Shown piece by piece: positions 15,900 to 24,359 of a DNA stretch of 53,426 nt. This stretch comes from Rhodospirillales bacterium (lineage in GTDB: Bacteria; Pseudomonadota; Alphaproteobacteria; Rhodospirillales; Casp-alpha2). The notes under the pieces are model-generated. The model was not told the origin of the DNA, made no database searches, and saw only the letters and a program-made list of their open reading frames with translations. Where the stretch lies: NCBI GenBank assembly GCA_021775095.1, contig JAJFII010000046.1, positions 1-53,426 of the forward strand, written 5' to 3'. The stretch's first letter is position 1; each line of letters opens with the position of its first letter. A program made the translations under genes and the position numbers.

Positions 15900-17282
15900 C
15901 TATTGGCCAAAGCGTTTTTCCAGGGCCTTAAACACTGCCCGCATTCCCATGGCTTCACCGCCCTCCGGCCGGCCGGGCGTCGATACGGTGTTCCAGGCCA
16001 TCAGATCGATATGGGCCCAGGCGATATCGGGCTCGACAAACCGCTCTAGAAACAGGGCGGCCGTTATTGCACCGCCGAAACGACCCGCCGGAGAATTGGT
16101 GATATCGGCGATTTTCCCGCGGATAAGATTTTGATATCCGGCCCACAGGGGCATCCGCCAAAGCGGGTCCTCGGCCGCCACCGACGCCGCCAGAATCTGT
16201 TCGGCCAGGTTGTCATTATTTACAAACAACGCCGGAATATCCGTTCCCAGGGCGACCCGGGCAGCGCCGGTCAGGGTGGCAAAATCAATGATCACCTCGG
16301 GCTGTTCGCTGGCCGCCTCAAACAGGGCATCGGCCAGGATCACCCGTCCCTCGGCGTCCGTATTGCCGATTTCAATGGTCAGTCCTTTGCGGGTTTCCAG
16401 GACATCACCGGGCCGCATGGCGTTTGCTGATACGCTGTTTTCAACGGCCGGGATCAACACCCGCAGGCACACCGGCATTTGTGCGCTCATGATCATTCCG
16501 GCAAGCCCGAGAACGTTGGCGGCGCCGCCCATGTCCTTTTTCATCAGTTCCATTCCCGACGCCGGTTTGAGATCCAGGCCACCCGTATCAAAACAAACCC
16601 CTTTGCCGACTAGGGTCAATTTGCGGTCCTTGCGGTCGCCCCAGCGCATGTCAATCAGCCGCGGTGCCCGGTCATGGGCCCGGCCGACGGCATGAACGGC
16701 CGGATAATTATGGGTCAGGAGATCGTCGCCAACGATGATCGAAATATCCGCATTATGGGCGTGCGCCACCTCTTCGGCGGCCATCGCCAGTTCCTCCGGT
16801 CCGAGATCGTTGGCCGGGGTGGTGATCAGGTTGCGGACCCGGTAGGTATTGCGAAGTGCCGCATCGACCCGGGCACGATCACAGGCCTTGGGATAAACCA
16901 GACGCGGCGGTTCGAGCTCGGATCGCCGGTAGTGGTCATAGATATAGGTCGCCAGGCCCCAGGCCAAAACCGCGTTATCCGCATCCGCTTCAGCCAACGC
17001 CGTCTCGTCGATCTGATAGGCCCCGGAGGGCAGGTTCCCCGGCAAGCGGGCCCAATCCCACAGCCCGGGCAGGTCTTCGGTCAAAAAAACCTGGGCGCTG
17101 ATGGTACCATCACTATTGGGCATGGCCAGGGCCTGGCCGGAAGCGGCGGTAAAACCGTTCGCCGTCACCCAGGCCGCCTGGGCCGGTGGCAGGGCGGATT
17201 TCCAGGTGGCAAAATGCCCGCGCCGAACGATTTGAATGGCGGTGACGTCGGCGGGCGGGTCGATGATAAGATTAAAAGACAT
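15900..17282 (-). CDS. M17 leucyl aminopeptidase family protein
   Basis: This 460-residue protein is close to the usual length for M17 peptidases. The C-terminal catalytic domain has VGKGVCFDTGGLDLKP, MKKDMGGAA and the family signature NTDAEGR, which supply the metal and catalytic residues. The N-terminal domain is divergent, as in the PepB-like or 'leucyl aminopeptidase family' branch. It should remove N-terminal residues from peptides in the cytoplasm using two divalent metals. It is transcribed alone, away from the GST gene. Confidence 0.93.
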   Translation of the reverse strand: MSFNLIIDPPADVTAIQIVRRGHFATWKSALPPAQAAWVTANGFTAASGQALAMPNSDGTISAQVFLTEDLPGLWDWARLPGNLPSGAYQIDETALAEADADNAVLAWGLATYIYDHYRRSELEPPRLVYPKACDRARVDAALRNTYRVRNLITTPANDLGPEELAMAAEEVAHAHNADISIIVGDDLLTHNYPAVHAVGRAHDRAPRLIDMRWGDRKDRKLTLVGKGVCFDTGGLDLKPASGMELMKKDMGGAANVLGLAGMIMSAQMPVCLRVLIPAVENSVSANAMRPGDVLETRKGLTIEIGNTDAEGRVILADALFEAASEQPEVIIDFATLTGAARVALGTDIPALFVNNDNLAEQILAASVAAEDPLWRMPLWAGYQNLIRGKIADITNSPAGRFGGAITAALFLERFVEPDIAWAHIDLMAWNTVSTPGRPEGGEAMGMRAVFKALEKRFGQ

Positions 17283-17402
17283 GGAGGCTCCGGCGCAAAA
17301 AGAGGACTGGTCACAGGATGACGGTAAAACGCGGGCTTGAAAACCATCTTACGTTCGGTATTTTCCCACTACCTGTTTTACCCGCCCTGAAGGACTTAAA
17401 CC

Positions 17403-18047
17403 ATGTCAGACCTCGAAATTGTCATTGGCAACAAAAACTACTCCTCCTGGTCCCTGCGGGCCTGGATCGCCGTGAAACGCTGCGCTGTGGATTTTGACGA
17501 AGTAATGGTTCAATTGTCGGTGCCGGGAAGTCGGGAAACCATCCTAACCCATTCACAGGCCGGTCTTGTGCCCATTTTAAAACATCACGGTCTGGTCATC
17601 TGGGAAACCATGGCGATCTGCGAGTATTTGGCAGAAACCTTCCCCGAGGCCCAGCTGTGGCCGACGGACAAAACGGCGCGCTCCCAATGCCGCGCTGTCG
17701 CCAACGAAATGCACGCCGGATTTGCAGCACTTCGGACCCATATGCCCATGGATATAAAAAACCACTACCCCGATCATGGACGAGGACCGGGCGTGCAAAA
17801 AGATATCGACCGGATCACCCAAATCTTTGTATCCTGCCGGGCGACCTATGACCAGGCGGGTGCCTTTCTGTTTGGCTCCTTCACCATTGCCGACGCCATG
17901 TTTGCCCCGGTTGTCGCCCGCTTTAAAACCTACCAGGTGGATTTGCCGGAAACGGCGGCGGCCTATTGTGACGCGGTCTGGAGCAGCCCCGAGATGCTTG
18001 AATGGCGGGCTGCGGCCGAGGCCGAAACCTGGGTCATCAAACCGTAA
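17403..18047 (+). CDS. Glutathione S-transferase family protein
   Basis: The 214-residue protein starts at an ATG preceded by GAAGGA. The N-terminal thioredoxin-like domain contains NKNYSSWSLRAWIAV, where Ser residues replace the Cys of glutaredoxins, then GLVPILKHHGLVIWETMAICEYLAE with the conserved cis-Pro and the Glu/Ser-type glutathione contact. The C-terminal helical domain ends in a typical GSFTIADAMFAPVVARF motif. It probably conjugates or reduces small electrophiles; the substrate is unknown. Confidence 0.92.
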   Translation: MSDLEIVIGNKNYSSWSLRAWIAVKRCAVDFDEVMVQLSVPGSRETILTHSQAGLVPILKHHGLVIWETMAICEYLAETFPEAQLWPTDKTARSQCRAVANEMHAGFAALRTHMPMDIKNHYPDHGRGPGVQKDIDRITQIFVSCRATYDQAGAFLFGSFTIADAMFAPVVARFKTYQVDLPETAAAYCDAVWSSPEMLEWRAAAEAETWVIKP

Positions 18048-18137
18048 AGCAAAGCTGGCTCGCGAGCCGGTAAATTTGCTAGGGTCGTCACCACCCCCGC
18101 CGGCACAATTTTTACCCGGGAAAAAGAAAGATATTTG

Positions 18138-18506
18138 ATGTTCCGCTGGTTCTTGACTTACCGCGCCGCCATGGAAGCCCGCCAACTCAACCGCGACGCG
18201 CCTGAGATCATTACCCACGCCGTGGAATTGTTTCGGCCCGAGCGGGTGGCGGAGATAACCACCCTGATCGGCGATCACATAAAACGCGCCCATGGCCAAT
18301 ATGGCACCAATGCCATCGACTTAAAACGCGCCCTGTTCGACTACCAGCGCCTGCACAAGGAGGCCCGCCGACGGGGCGATCAAACCGCCCTCAGCGCCCT
18401 GACCCTGACGATCATCTATTTAAGGGCCGAAATCGCCGGCCCCGCCGCCGCCCCGGCCCGGGCGGCGATTGACGGGTTTGTTGGGGAAAACGAAAAGCCC
18501 GGATAA
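18138..18506 (+). CDS. Conserved-looking hypothetical protein
   Basis: This 122-residue, mostly helical protein has many Arg and Ala and no membrane segment or cysteine. It begins 90 bases after the GST gene on the same strand with only a weak AGAAAG binding site. Codon use (GCC, CGC, ATC) fits the chromosome, so it is probably a real gene. I do not recognise a family. Confidence 0.65.
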   Translation: MFRWFLTYRAAMEARQLNRDAPEIITHAVELFRPERVAEITTLIGDHIKRAHGQYGTNAIDLKRALFDYQRLHKEARRRGDQTALSALTLTIIYLRAEIAGPAAAPARAAIDGFVGENEKPG

Positions 18507-18596
18507 AACTCATTATCACCAAACGTTAAAATTATCGCAAAAATTGTCTAATCTCACCCCGCACCCAGGCCGTTCTCGTCCAATTATTTAATCGGT

Positions 18597-18626
18597 GGGG
18601 ACTGACCGACATTCGACGGTCACCCC
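18597..18626. other. Imperfect hairpin in a gene-poor stretch
   Basis: Between 18507 and 18890 I see no gene. The notable structure is GGGG-AC-TGACCG, eight loop bases, then CGGTCA-CCCC, a 10-bp stem with a two-base bulge. No T-run follows, so it is not a standard terminator. A second weak stem, GGAGC/GCTCC, lies near 18662-18684. Confidence 0.4.
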
Positions 18627-18890
18627 GAAATTTCAACCTGTCCGAAGCGAGATAAAAGAACGGAGCAACCGTTAGATCGCTCCGCTCAGGTTATTCCTCG
18701 GAACTTTATGCAAATACTTTGCGGCTACCCAATGGCCTTCCAAAAGCCCCTTCAGTCTTTTACACACGCGTCGTCCAGCATTTCCCAAACCTCAACTTGT
18801 CGATAAATGTCAGACGATTGCCTATTTTTTTGGTGATTCATTTTCATCACGAGATTAAAGTCCACGGTCCTCAAGGATCCGCAAACCAGT

Positions 18891-18919
18891 TTGCATAAAT
18901 AGAACAAAAATGTTATAAT
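18891..18919 (+). promoter_or_regulatory. Sigma-70-like promoter of the higBA module
   Basis: TTGCAT and TATAAT are separated by exactly 17 bases, with an extended TGT just before the -10 box. The toxin ATG begins two bases after the -10 box. A normal start point near 18926 would therefore lie inside the toxin reading frame. Confidence 0.7.
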
Positions 18920-18920
18920 C

Positions 18921-19245
18921 ATGACGTGGACTGTTGAAACCCTGAACACGGTCGTCGATAGAGAGATTGCAGCCCTGCCTGCTGATATACAGGCGAGGTT
19001 TATCCAAATCATCGATCTCATTGAGGAACATGGACCCCGTGATGTTGGTGCCCCCATAATGCGCCTGTTGGCGGAAAGATATGGGAGATAAGGGCAAAGA
19101 GTAAAAGCGGCATAGGCCGTGGTTTGTATGTAATAACAACAGGACAAAACTGACAATCTTACTTGTCTTCCATAAAAATCCCCAAAAGACACCAAAACGT
19201 TATTTGGATAGTGCAATTAAGAGAGCCAAGGATGCGAACCTATGA
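18921..19245 (+). pseudogene. higB: HigB/RelE-type toxin gene broken by two frameshifts
   Basis: The first frame gives the N-terminus of a phage-Gp49/HigB-like toxin (MTWTVETLNTVVDREI..., 45 residues), then leaves the family. Restoring one C in the C5 run at 19051-19055 continues with HNAPVGGKIWEIRAKSK and GIGRGLYVITTGQ. Restoring one A in the A4 run at 19146-19149 continues with KLTILLVFHKNPQKTPKRYL to a stop overlapping the antitoxin ATG. Both breaks are single missing bases in homopolymers, and the rest of the protein is well conserved. This is either a recently inactivated toxin or a sequencing error. As written, the frame stops after 56 codons. Confidence 0.85.
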
Positions 19246-19529
19246 GCAAATTCAGTGACCTCAAAAAAGAGTTGTTGAAGAACCCGGAAGTCCGCGCAGA
19301 GCATGCCGCCCTGAACAAAGAATTCGCCCTAGTCAATATGCTCATTAAAGCCAGAAAAGAAGCTGGCCTAACTCAAGAAGAAGTTGCCCAACGTATGGGC
19401 ACCAAACAAACTGCGATTGCGCGAATGGAAAGTGGGCGCCAGAAACCAAGCTATAAAAGTATCGAAAAATACGCCGAAGCAACGGGACACCGCGCCGTTG
19501 TAACTCTTATTCCTGACGAGACTGTATAG
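19242..19529 (+). CDS. higA: HigA-type XRE-family antitoxin
   Basis: The 95-residue protein has an N-terminal helical extension (SDLKKELLKNPEVRAEHAAL) and an XRE helix-turn-helix near residues 35-75 (LTQEEVAQRMGTKQTAIARMESG). This is the usual layout for antitoxins paired with Gp49-like HigB toxins. Its ATG overlaps the toxin's stop, so it is translated from the toxin mRNA. It would bind toxin and repress the shared promoter. The antitoxin is intact although the toxin frame is not. Confidence 0.92.
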   Translation: MSKFSDLKKELLKNPEVRAEHAALNKEFALVNMLIKARKEAGLTQEEVAQRMGTKQTAIARMESGRQKPSYKSIEKYAEATGHRAVVTLIPDETV

Positions 19530-19565
19530 GGTCACACCGTTGCAGCCAGGTCAGATATTCTGACA

Positions 19566-19599
19566 ACAAACCGCCGCCGATTTAACGGCGGCGGTTTGT
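19566..19599. terminator. Strong bidirectional terminator
   Basis: A perfect 14-bp stem (ACAAACCGCCGCCG with its complement) surrounds a six-base loop, with A- and T-rich outer pairs on both sides. It lies between the convergent higA and FAH genes and can end both transcripts. Confidence 0.88.
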
Positions 19600-19616
19600 T
19601 TGCGAGCGATTTATTG

Positions 19617-20303
19617 TCAGGTGACGTTAATGGTGATCTCGCCGACCCCTTCGACGGTGCCTTTCATGACATCGCCCTTGACGATGGCACCGACCCCGGA
19701 CGGGGTACCGGTATAGATCAAATCGCCGGGTGCCAGGGTAAACAAACCGGACAAATAGGAAATGGTTTCGGGAATGTTCCAGATCAGCTGGTTGATATTG
19801 CCGTCCTGGCGGGTTTCGCCGTTCACATCGAGCCAGATCCGCCCATCGGTGGGGTGGCCGAACTCCCGCTCCGGCATAATTTCGCCACAGGGCGCACTGT
19901 TTTCAAAGGCCTTGCCTATTTCCCAGGGGCGGCCCAATTTTTTGGCGACGCCCTGCAGGTCGCGGCGGGTCATATCCAGACCAACCGCATATCCATAGAC
20001 ACAATCCAAGGCGTCGGCCTCGGCAATGTCTTTGCCACCCTGTCCCAGAGCAACCACCAGTTCGACTTCGAAGTGGACGTCTTCGGTTTTATCCGGGTAG
20101 GGAAAGTTGCCGCCGTCAGGGACAAGGGTGTCGGGGTTTTTTTGAAAGAAAAACGGCGGTTCCCGGTCCGGGTCATGGCCCATTTCCCGGGCATGGGCGG
20201 CATAATTGCGGCCCACACAGTAAATCCGGTGGATCGGGAACAGTTCGTCGGTTCCGCGCACCGGTAATGTGGATTGGAGCGGAGGTATAATTACATAAGC
20301 CAT
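19617..20303 (-). CDS. Fumarylacetoacetate hydrolase family protein
   Basis: The ATG at 20303 (GTGAG seven bases upstream) gives 228 residues; a GTG four codons earlier is also possible. The FAH fold is shown by [22 protein letters not shown], the metal-binding pair [11 protein letters not shown] (Glu79, Glu81) and the Asp in [23 protein letters not shown] lies near the C-terminus. Members hydrolyse or decarboxylate diketo and oxo acids using Mg or Mn; the substrate is not fixed by the motifs. It is the last gene of the likely operon tctC-tctB-tctA-LVIVD-osmC-FAH, which suggests it acts on a compound taken up by that transporter. Confidence 0.92.
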   Translation of the reverse strand: MAYVIIPPLQSTLPVRGTDELFPIHRIYCVGRNYAAHAREMGHDPDREPPFFFQKNPDTLVPDGGNFPYPDKTEDVHFEVELVVALGQGGKDIAEADALDCVYGYAVGLDMTRRDLQGVAKKLGRPWEIGKAFENSAPCGEIMPEREFGHPTDGRIWLDVNGETRQDGNINQLIWNIPETISYLSGLFTLAPGDLIYTGTPSGVGAIVKGDVMKGTVEGVGEITINVT

Positions 20304-20379
20304 AGGGTATCTCACTTTTTGGTGTCTTTAGAAATTGAATAGAAAAACAGGGCCGCCCGATAACCGGCATTACCCCGTG

Positions 20380-20859
20380 TTATTCGGGCAGCAATTCCCA
20401 TTCCGCATCGACTTTCACGTCGGCGGAACGAAACAGGTTCATAACCGGGCAGCGGTATTCGACGTTTTTTGTCAGTTTGGCAAAGCGTTCTTCCGTTTCG
20501 TTGCTGTATACCCGAATTCTCAGTTTAACCCAGTTAAAATAGGGCCGCACCCCATGCACACCGCGCGAGCCGCGCTGATCAACCTCGCCTTCGCCCTCCA
20601 TTTCAACCGAACGGTAGGCGAACCCCATGGCTTCGGCGCACCGGTTGATAATCACACCCTCACATCCCATCAGCGACGACAGGCACATTTCCAGGGGCGT
20701 CGCCCCGGTATTTGTGGCTTTTTCATCAGTGATCAAAACGTGGTCGCGAACCATCATTACGGTTCGGGTCGAGGCTTCATTGTGGGCCGAAACCCGGCGA
20801 ATTCCGATGGCTTTTTTCTTCGGGTCGACGCTTGGCTCCAGCAGGTCATTGTCCGGCAT
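20380..20859 (-). CDS. OsmC/Ohr family protein
   Basis: The start is set at the ATG at 20859 because AAGGAG precedes it by six bases, giving 159 residues. The two redox cysteines of the family are in place: Cys66 in LSSLMGCEG and Cys137 in YRCPVMNLF. OsmC-like proteins reduce organic peroxides or act on acyl thioesters. The gene lies 33 bases after the LVIVD gene and 76 before the FAH gene, so it is probably part of the transporter operon. A detoxifying or accessory role in that pathway is an inference. Confidence 0.9.
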   Translation of the reverse strand: MPDNDLLEPSVDPKKKAIGIRRVSAHNEASTRTVMMVRDHVLITDEKATNTGATPLEMCLSSLMGCEGVIINRCAEAMGFAYRSVEMEGEGEVDQRGSRGVHGVRPYFNWVKLRIRVYSNETEERFAKLTKNVEYRCPVMNLFRSADVKVDAEWELLPE

Positions 20860-20892
20860 TGTGGTCTCCTTCAATCTTCGATAGGGGCAAAT

Positions 20893-22173
20893 TCATAGGG
20901 ACATTTCCAAAATATCCAATCCGATGTTTCGGTCTAATAGATAGATCAAACCGGTGTCGTCGACGTCGCAGTCATTCGACTGGGGTGCCGGTTGGTCGCC
21001 GACGGGCTCGGGAATAAAATGCGCGACTTCCGTTGGTCGGCTCGGGTCGGCAACGTCGACGACCCGCAGACCGCCGGAAAACCAGGTTAAATAAACCAGA
21101 TTTGACTGCATTTTTTCACGGAACTGATGGGCCCCAAAGCGCCCCGGCGCGCGGCTCCAGGGGCTGTCCATCTCGCTCACATCGAACGCCGACAGGGCAA
21201 AAATATTGTGCATATCGGTGACATCAAAAACCCACATGAAACCGTGCAAGGCACCGGCCCGATGGTCGTGTTCCTCGTCAATACCGACGGCGATGCGGCG
21301 ACCGTCAAACAATCCCGGCAGGGGCATGACCGTATGGGTTGGCTCGGGAAACGGCGGATGGTAATCGTGACCGCCCAAAACCCGGGGTGCCGTCATATCG
21401 GAGGCATCCAAAACCCGGAAACCGGCGTGCCAGCAAGCCGCCCAAAGTTCATCGCCGACCCGCATGGCGTGGTGCAGGCGGTTTTTATATCCGCTCCAGG
21501 TCGGTTTTTCGCCACCGGCCAGGTGCTGGCCAGGCATCCACCAGCGCGAGACTTCGACCGGCGCCTCCGGCTTGGAGACATCATAGGTGACCAGAATGTT
21601 GCCCATAAAACCTTCCATTTCCGTCGAAATGTAGGCGTAATTTTCATCCACATCAAAACGGTGGACGCCAAACCCGAAGGTTTTGGTATCACTCAGAAGA
21701 CGCGGTGCCGATTTGTCGGAAATATCGTAAATGCGAAAACCACCGGCGTCATAACCACGCACCCGCGCTGCATCCAGTTCGGCAATTTCCGACGCCCGCG
21801 CCCCCAGGTCGGCGGCAACCTCCGCGTCGGTCGGTAGCCGGCCAAGGGCGGCGCTCAGGCGCTGGCGGATTTCCGGCAATTTGTCGCCCCGGCGTAAATG
21901 ATGGCGGTTATTCTGCTCGACGTTGGTATACATCAAATTGCCAACGACCCGGACTTTGTGGCTGTGCGAGTAGGTATCGGCTAATTCGACCGTCGCAATC
22001 ACCTTGGGTCGGGTCGGGTCCGAAACATCGATAATCGACGTGCCATGGGGCGGTTTCATATGTCCGACAAACGCATAACCGCCGTCGACCACGACTTGGC
22101 CGCCACCGGGGATATCCAAATGGCCGATCCGTTTGATGTTTTTCGCCAGCTCGAAGTTTATGGTTTTCTGCAT
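20893..22173 (-). CDS. LVIVD-repeat beta-propeller protein
   Basis: The 426-residue protein consists of repeats ending in I-x-DVSDPxxP (GTSIIDVSDPTRP, RIYDISDKSAP, VTYDVSKPEAP, RVLDASDMTAP, WVFDVTDMHN, RVVDVADPSRP), the LVIVD pattern of a beta-propeller. Near residues 95-145 the propeller is interrupted by a charged helical insert. There is no signal peptide, although many relatives are exported. It begins 18 bases after tctA and precedes osmC, inside the transporter operon. Function is unknown; a binding or scaffold role is usual for propellers, and an enzyme is possible. His-rich loops (HSHKV, NNRHHL, HDYHPPFPEPTH, EEHDHRAGALHG) could bind metal. Confidence 0.85.
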   Translation of the reverse strand: MQKTINFELAKNIKRIGHLDIPGGGQVVVDGGYAFVGHMKPPHGTSIIDVSDPTRPKVIATVELADTYSHSHKVRVVGNLMYTNVEQNNRHHLRRGDKLPEIRQRLSAALGRLPTDAEVAADLGARASEIAELDAARVRGYDAGGFRIYDISDKSAPRLLSDTKTFGFGVHRFDVDENYAYISTEMEGFMGNILVTYDVSKPEAPVEVSRWWMPGQHLAGGEKPTWSGYKNRLHHAMRVGDELWAACWHAGFRVLDASDMTAPRVLGGHDYHPPFPEPTHTVMPLPGLFDGRRIAVGIDEEHDHRAGALHGFMWVFDVTDMHNIFALSAFDVSEMDSPWSRAPGRFGAHQFREKMQSNLVYLTWFSGGLRVVDVADPSRPTEVAHFIPEPVGDQPAPQSNDCDVDDTGLIYLLDRNIGLDILEMSL

Positions 22174-22191
22174 GTCAATGGGTTCCGGTTT

Positions 22192-23709
22192 CTAGGCGGC
22201 TGAAGAACGGGATTTGCGCCGCCGGTAGCGGTCGAGGACGATGGGAAACACAATTGAAGCCGCCAGAAAGGCCCACAAGGTATTGCCCAAATCCGAGGAG
22301 AACAGGACCATCAGATCACCATCCGATTTTTTCAACGCGCGCAGGAAGTAGGTTTCCAGCAGTGGGCCTAAAATCACCCCGATCAAAATCGCCGCCACGT
22401 GGTATCCGGTTTTGCGGGCGATATAGCCGATCACGCCAAAGGCCAGCCCCAAATACAGATCAAACAAATATTCCCGCGGGACAAACGACCCGACCAGGGT
22501 GAAGGCGATGATAATCGGTGCCATATAGACCGTGCGGGCCAGGGTCACGCGGGACATATAACGCGACAGGGGCAGGATGGTGAGGATCATCAGGGCATAG
22601 GTAACCGCCATCGCCATGAACACCCCGTAGGCCAGTTCGGGTTGATCGAAAAACAGGCTGGGGCCGAAATTGACGCCGTGGTACTGCAGAACGACGAGCA
22701 TAATCGCCGCCGTGGCACCGCCGGGAATTCCCAAAATCAACAAGGGAATCAGGGTCCCCGACGTGACCCCGTTATTTGCGGCTTCCGGCGCGATAAGGCC
22801 TTCGGGGTGGCCGGTTCCGTAAAGCTCGGGGGTTTTTGAAAAGGTCCGCGATTGTTGGTAGGCGACAAACGACGCAATGGAAGCCCCGGCTCCCGGGATC
22901 ACGCCGATGATCAAACCGATGAGTGAATTCCAGGTGATGTGCCACCATCGCGATAGTGCAAAAAACGTTCCCTCTAAGGTCGCGCCCCAGCCCGGTCGCT
23001 GCATATTGGCGCGGCCTTCATCGGTGACAATGGACGATTTTTCGATGATGATAAAGGCCTCTGAAACGGCAAACAGGCCGACCAGGGCCGGGATCAGCGG
23101 CACCCCGTCATACAGTTCCAGAAACCCCATGGTGCCGCGCGGCGTTGCATAAACCACATCGGATCCGATGGATCCAATCATCAGGCCCAAAAATCCGGCA
23201 ATCAACCCCTTCAGGGTATCCTTGGCGGCGATTGTCGCGATCAGAGAAATGCCAAACAGCATGACGACAATCATTTCCACCGAATGCATATAATAACCAA
23301 CTTCGGCCAGTATCGGCATCGCCGCCAGAGCAATCAGTGTGGTTAATAACCCGCCCAGGGTGGAGGCGACGAAGGACATGGCCAGGGCCTGTTGACCGCG
23401 CCCCTGTTTGGTCATGGGATAGCCGTCCAGGGGCGTTGCCGCCGCACCGGCGGTTCCGGGAATGTTGACCAGAATTGCCGGAATACCGGCACCCATCCGC
23501 GACGCACAATAAAGCGCGATCATAAAGACCAGGCCAATTTCGACCTCCATAGCCAAGGTCAGGGGCAACAGGATGATAATCGTATTGGCCGCGCTGAAAC
23601 CGGGAATGGCACCAACCAGCAGGCCTAAAAAAATGGTTGGGATGATGACCCACCAGAACGACAGGGTGTGGACCAGCAGTTCGGCAAAAAATGCAAAATC
23701 AACTTCCAT
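22192..23709 (-). CDS. tctA: Tripartite tricarboxylate transporter, large permease TctA
   Basis: The ATG at 23709 overlaps the end of tctB by 11 bases and gives 505 residues. The frame is open further upstream, inside tctB, but that is not needed. About a dozen hydrophobic segments are visible, together with the TctA signatures GAIPGFSAANTIIILLPLT near the start and IGVIPGAGASIASFVAYQQ midway. With TctB and the binding protein TctC it forms a secondary transporter that imports carboxylates using the ion gradient. The substrate cannot be told from sequence. Confidence 0.95.
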   Translation of the reverse strand: MEVDFAFFAELLVHTLSFWWVIIPTIFLGLLVGAIPGFSAANTIIILLPLTLAMEVEIGLVFMIALYCASRMGAGIPAILVNIPGTAGAAATPLDGYPMTKQGRGQQALAMSFVASTLGGLLTTLIALAAMPILAEVGYYMHSVEMIVVMLFGISLIATIAAKDTLKGLIAGFLGLMIGSIGSDVVYATPRGTMGFLELYDGVPLIPALVGLFAVSEAFIIIEKSSIVTDEGRANMQRPGWGATLEGTFFALSRWWHITWNSLIGLIIGVIPGAGASIASFVAYQQSRTFSKTPELYGTGHPEGLIAPEAANNGVTSGTLIPLLILGIPGGATAAIMLVVLQYHGVNFGPSLFFDQPELAYGVFMAMAVTYALMILTILPLSRYMSRVTLARTVYMAPIIIAFTLVGSFVPREYLFDLYLGLAFGVIGYIARKTGYHVAAILIGVILGPLLETYFLRALKKSDGDLMVLFSSDLGNTLWAFLAASIVFPIVLDRYRRRKSRSSAA

Positions 23710-24223
23710 TGGATAAAACCAGTTCCATGAAGGTCTCGAACGGGCCGCGCGGGAAGCGGGTTTCAAAAGCCAGGATGAACAGCAGGTAACCGCCGAGCGA
23801 CAAACCGGCCGAAAGCAGGGCGATAAATCCTTTGCTGTTGCCTTTGTTGAGGACCGTCATGGCGAGGAACAAAAAAACGAATGTGGTGATGGTAAATCCA
23901 CCCCAGGCAATCAAAATCGCGTACCCGATGGTGATCATCAGCAAGGCCAGGCGGCCAGACGAAATATCGAGCCGTGAAAACAAGGTATGAAAGGTCATTG
24001 CGGCATCGCCACGGGCCAGGGCCATGCCGTTTTTTATGAACAGCGCCACACACAGGCACAACAAAATGGTGCCAATAAAAAACGCACTGACCTGGGCTGT
24101 CCACGGTGAATCAATAATTGTCGAAAAATAATACAGGGTGAAAAGCACGCCGGCCACGGGCAATACCAACTCCCCCCCGATGGAGCGTTTTTGTTTGGTC
24201 TCATTCATTTGATGTTCACTCAT
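23699..24223 (-). CDS. tctB: Tripartite tricarboxylate transporter, small permease TctB
   Basis: This 174-residue protein has four hydrophobic segments (about 20-38, 43-62, 92-124 and 133-152), as expected for TctB. Position between tctC and tctA and overlap with tctA support the call. TctB proteins are poorly conserved, so the identification relies mainly on context and topology. Confidence 0.9.
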   Translation of the reverse strand: MSEHQMNETKQKRSIGGELVLPVAGVLFTLYYFSTIIDSPWTAQVSAFFIGTILLCLCVALFIKNGMALARGDAAMTFHTLFSRLDISSGRLALLMITIGYAILIAWGGFTITTFVFLFLAMTVLNKGNSKGFIALLSAGLSLGGYLLFILAFETRFPRGPFETFMELVLSNGS

Positions 24224-24285
24224 GGTCGCACAGGCAGGAAGCCCCGCATTGCCGACAGATGATCGCTACCGGCGGCCCGGCGGCC

Positions 24286-24303
24286 CTGTCGCCTGGGCGA
24301 CAG
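24286..24303 (-). other. Hairpin between tctC and tctB
   Basis: CTGTCGC and GCGACAG pair around a CTGG loop, followed on the mRNA by GC-rich repeats. Stems between a binding-protein gene and its permease genes commonly protect the upstream message and give more binding protein than permease. That role is inferred. Confidence 0.55.
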
Positions 24304-24359
24304 AACTCCGGTAACCAGCGCTTGATCGGCTGCCGCGACGCCGGGGCTTAGACTCCGGC

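Noticed and set aside
16674-17321. 215-codon frame opposite the aminopeptidase
   Set aside because: Shadow of the M17 gene; Gly/Arg-rich and without motifs.
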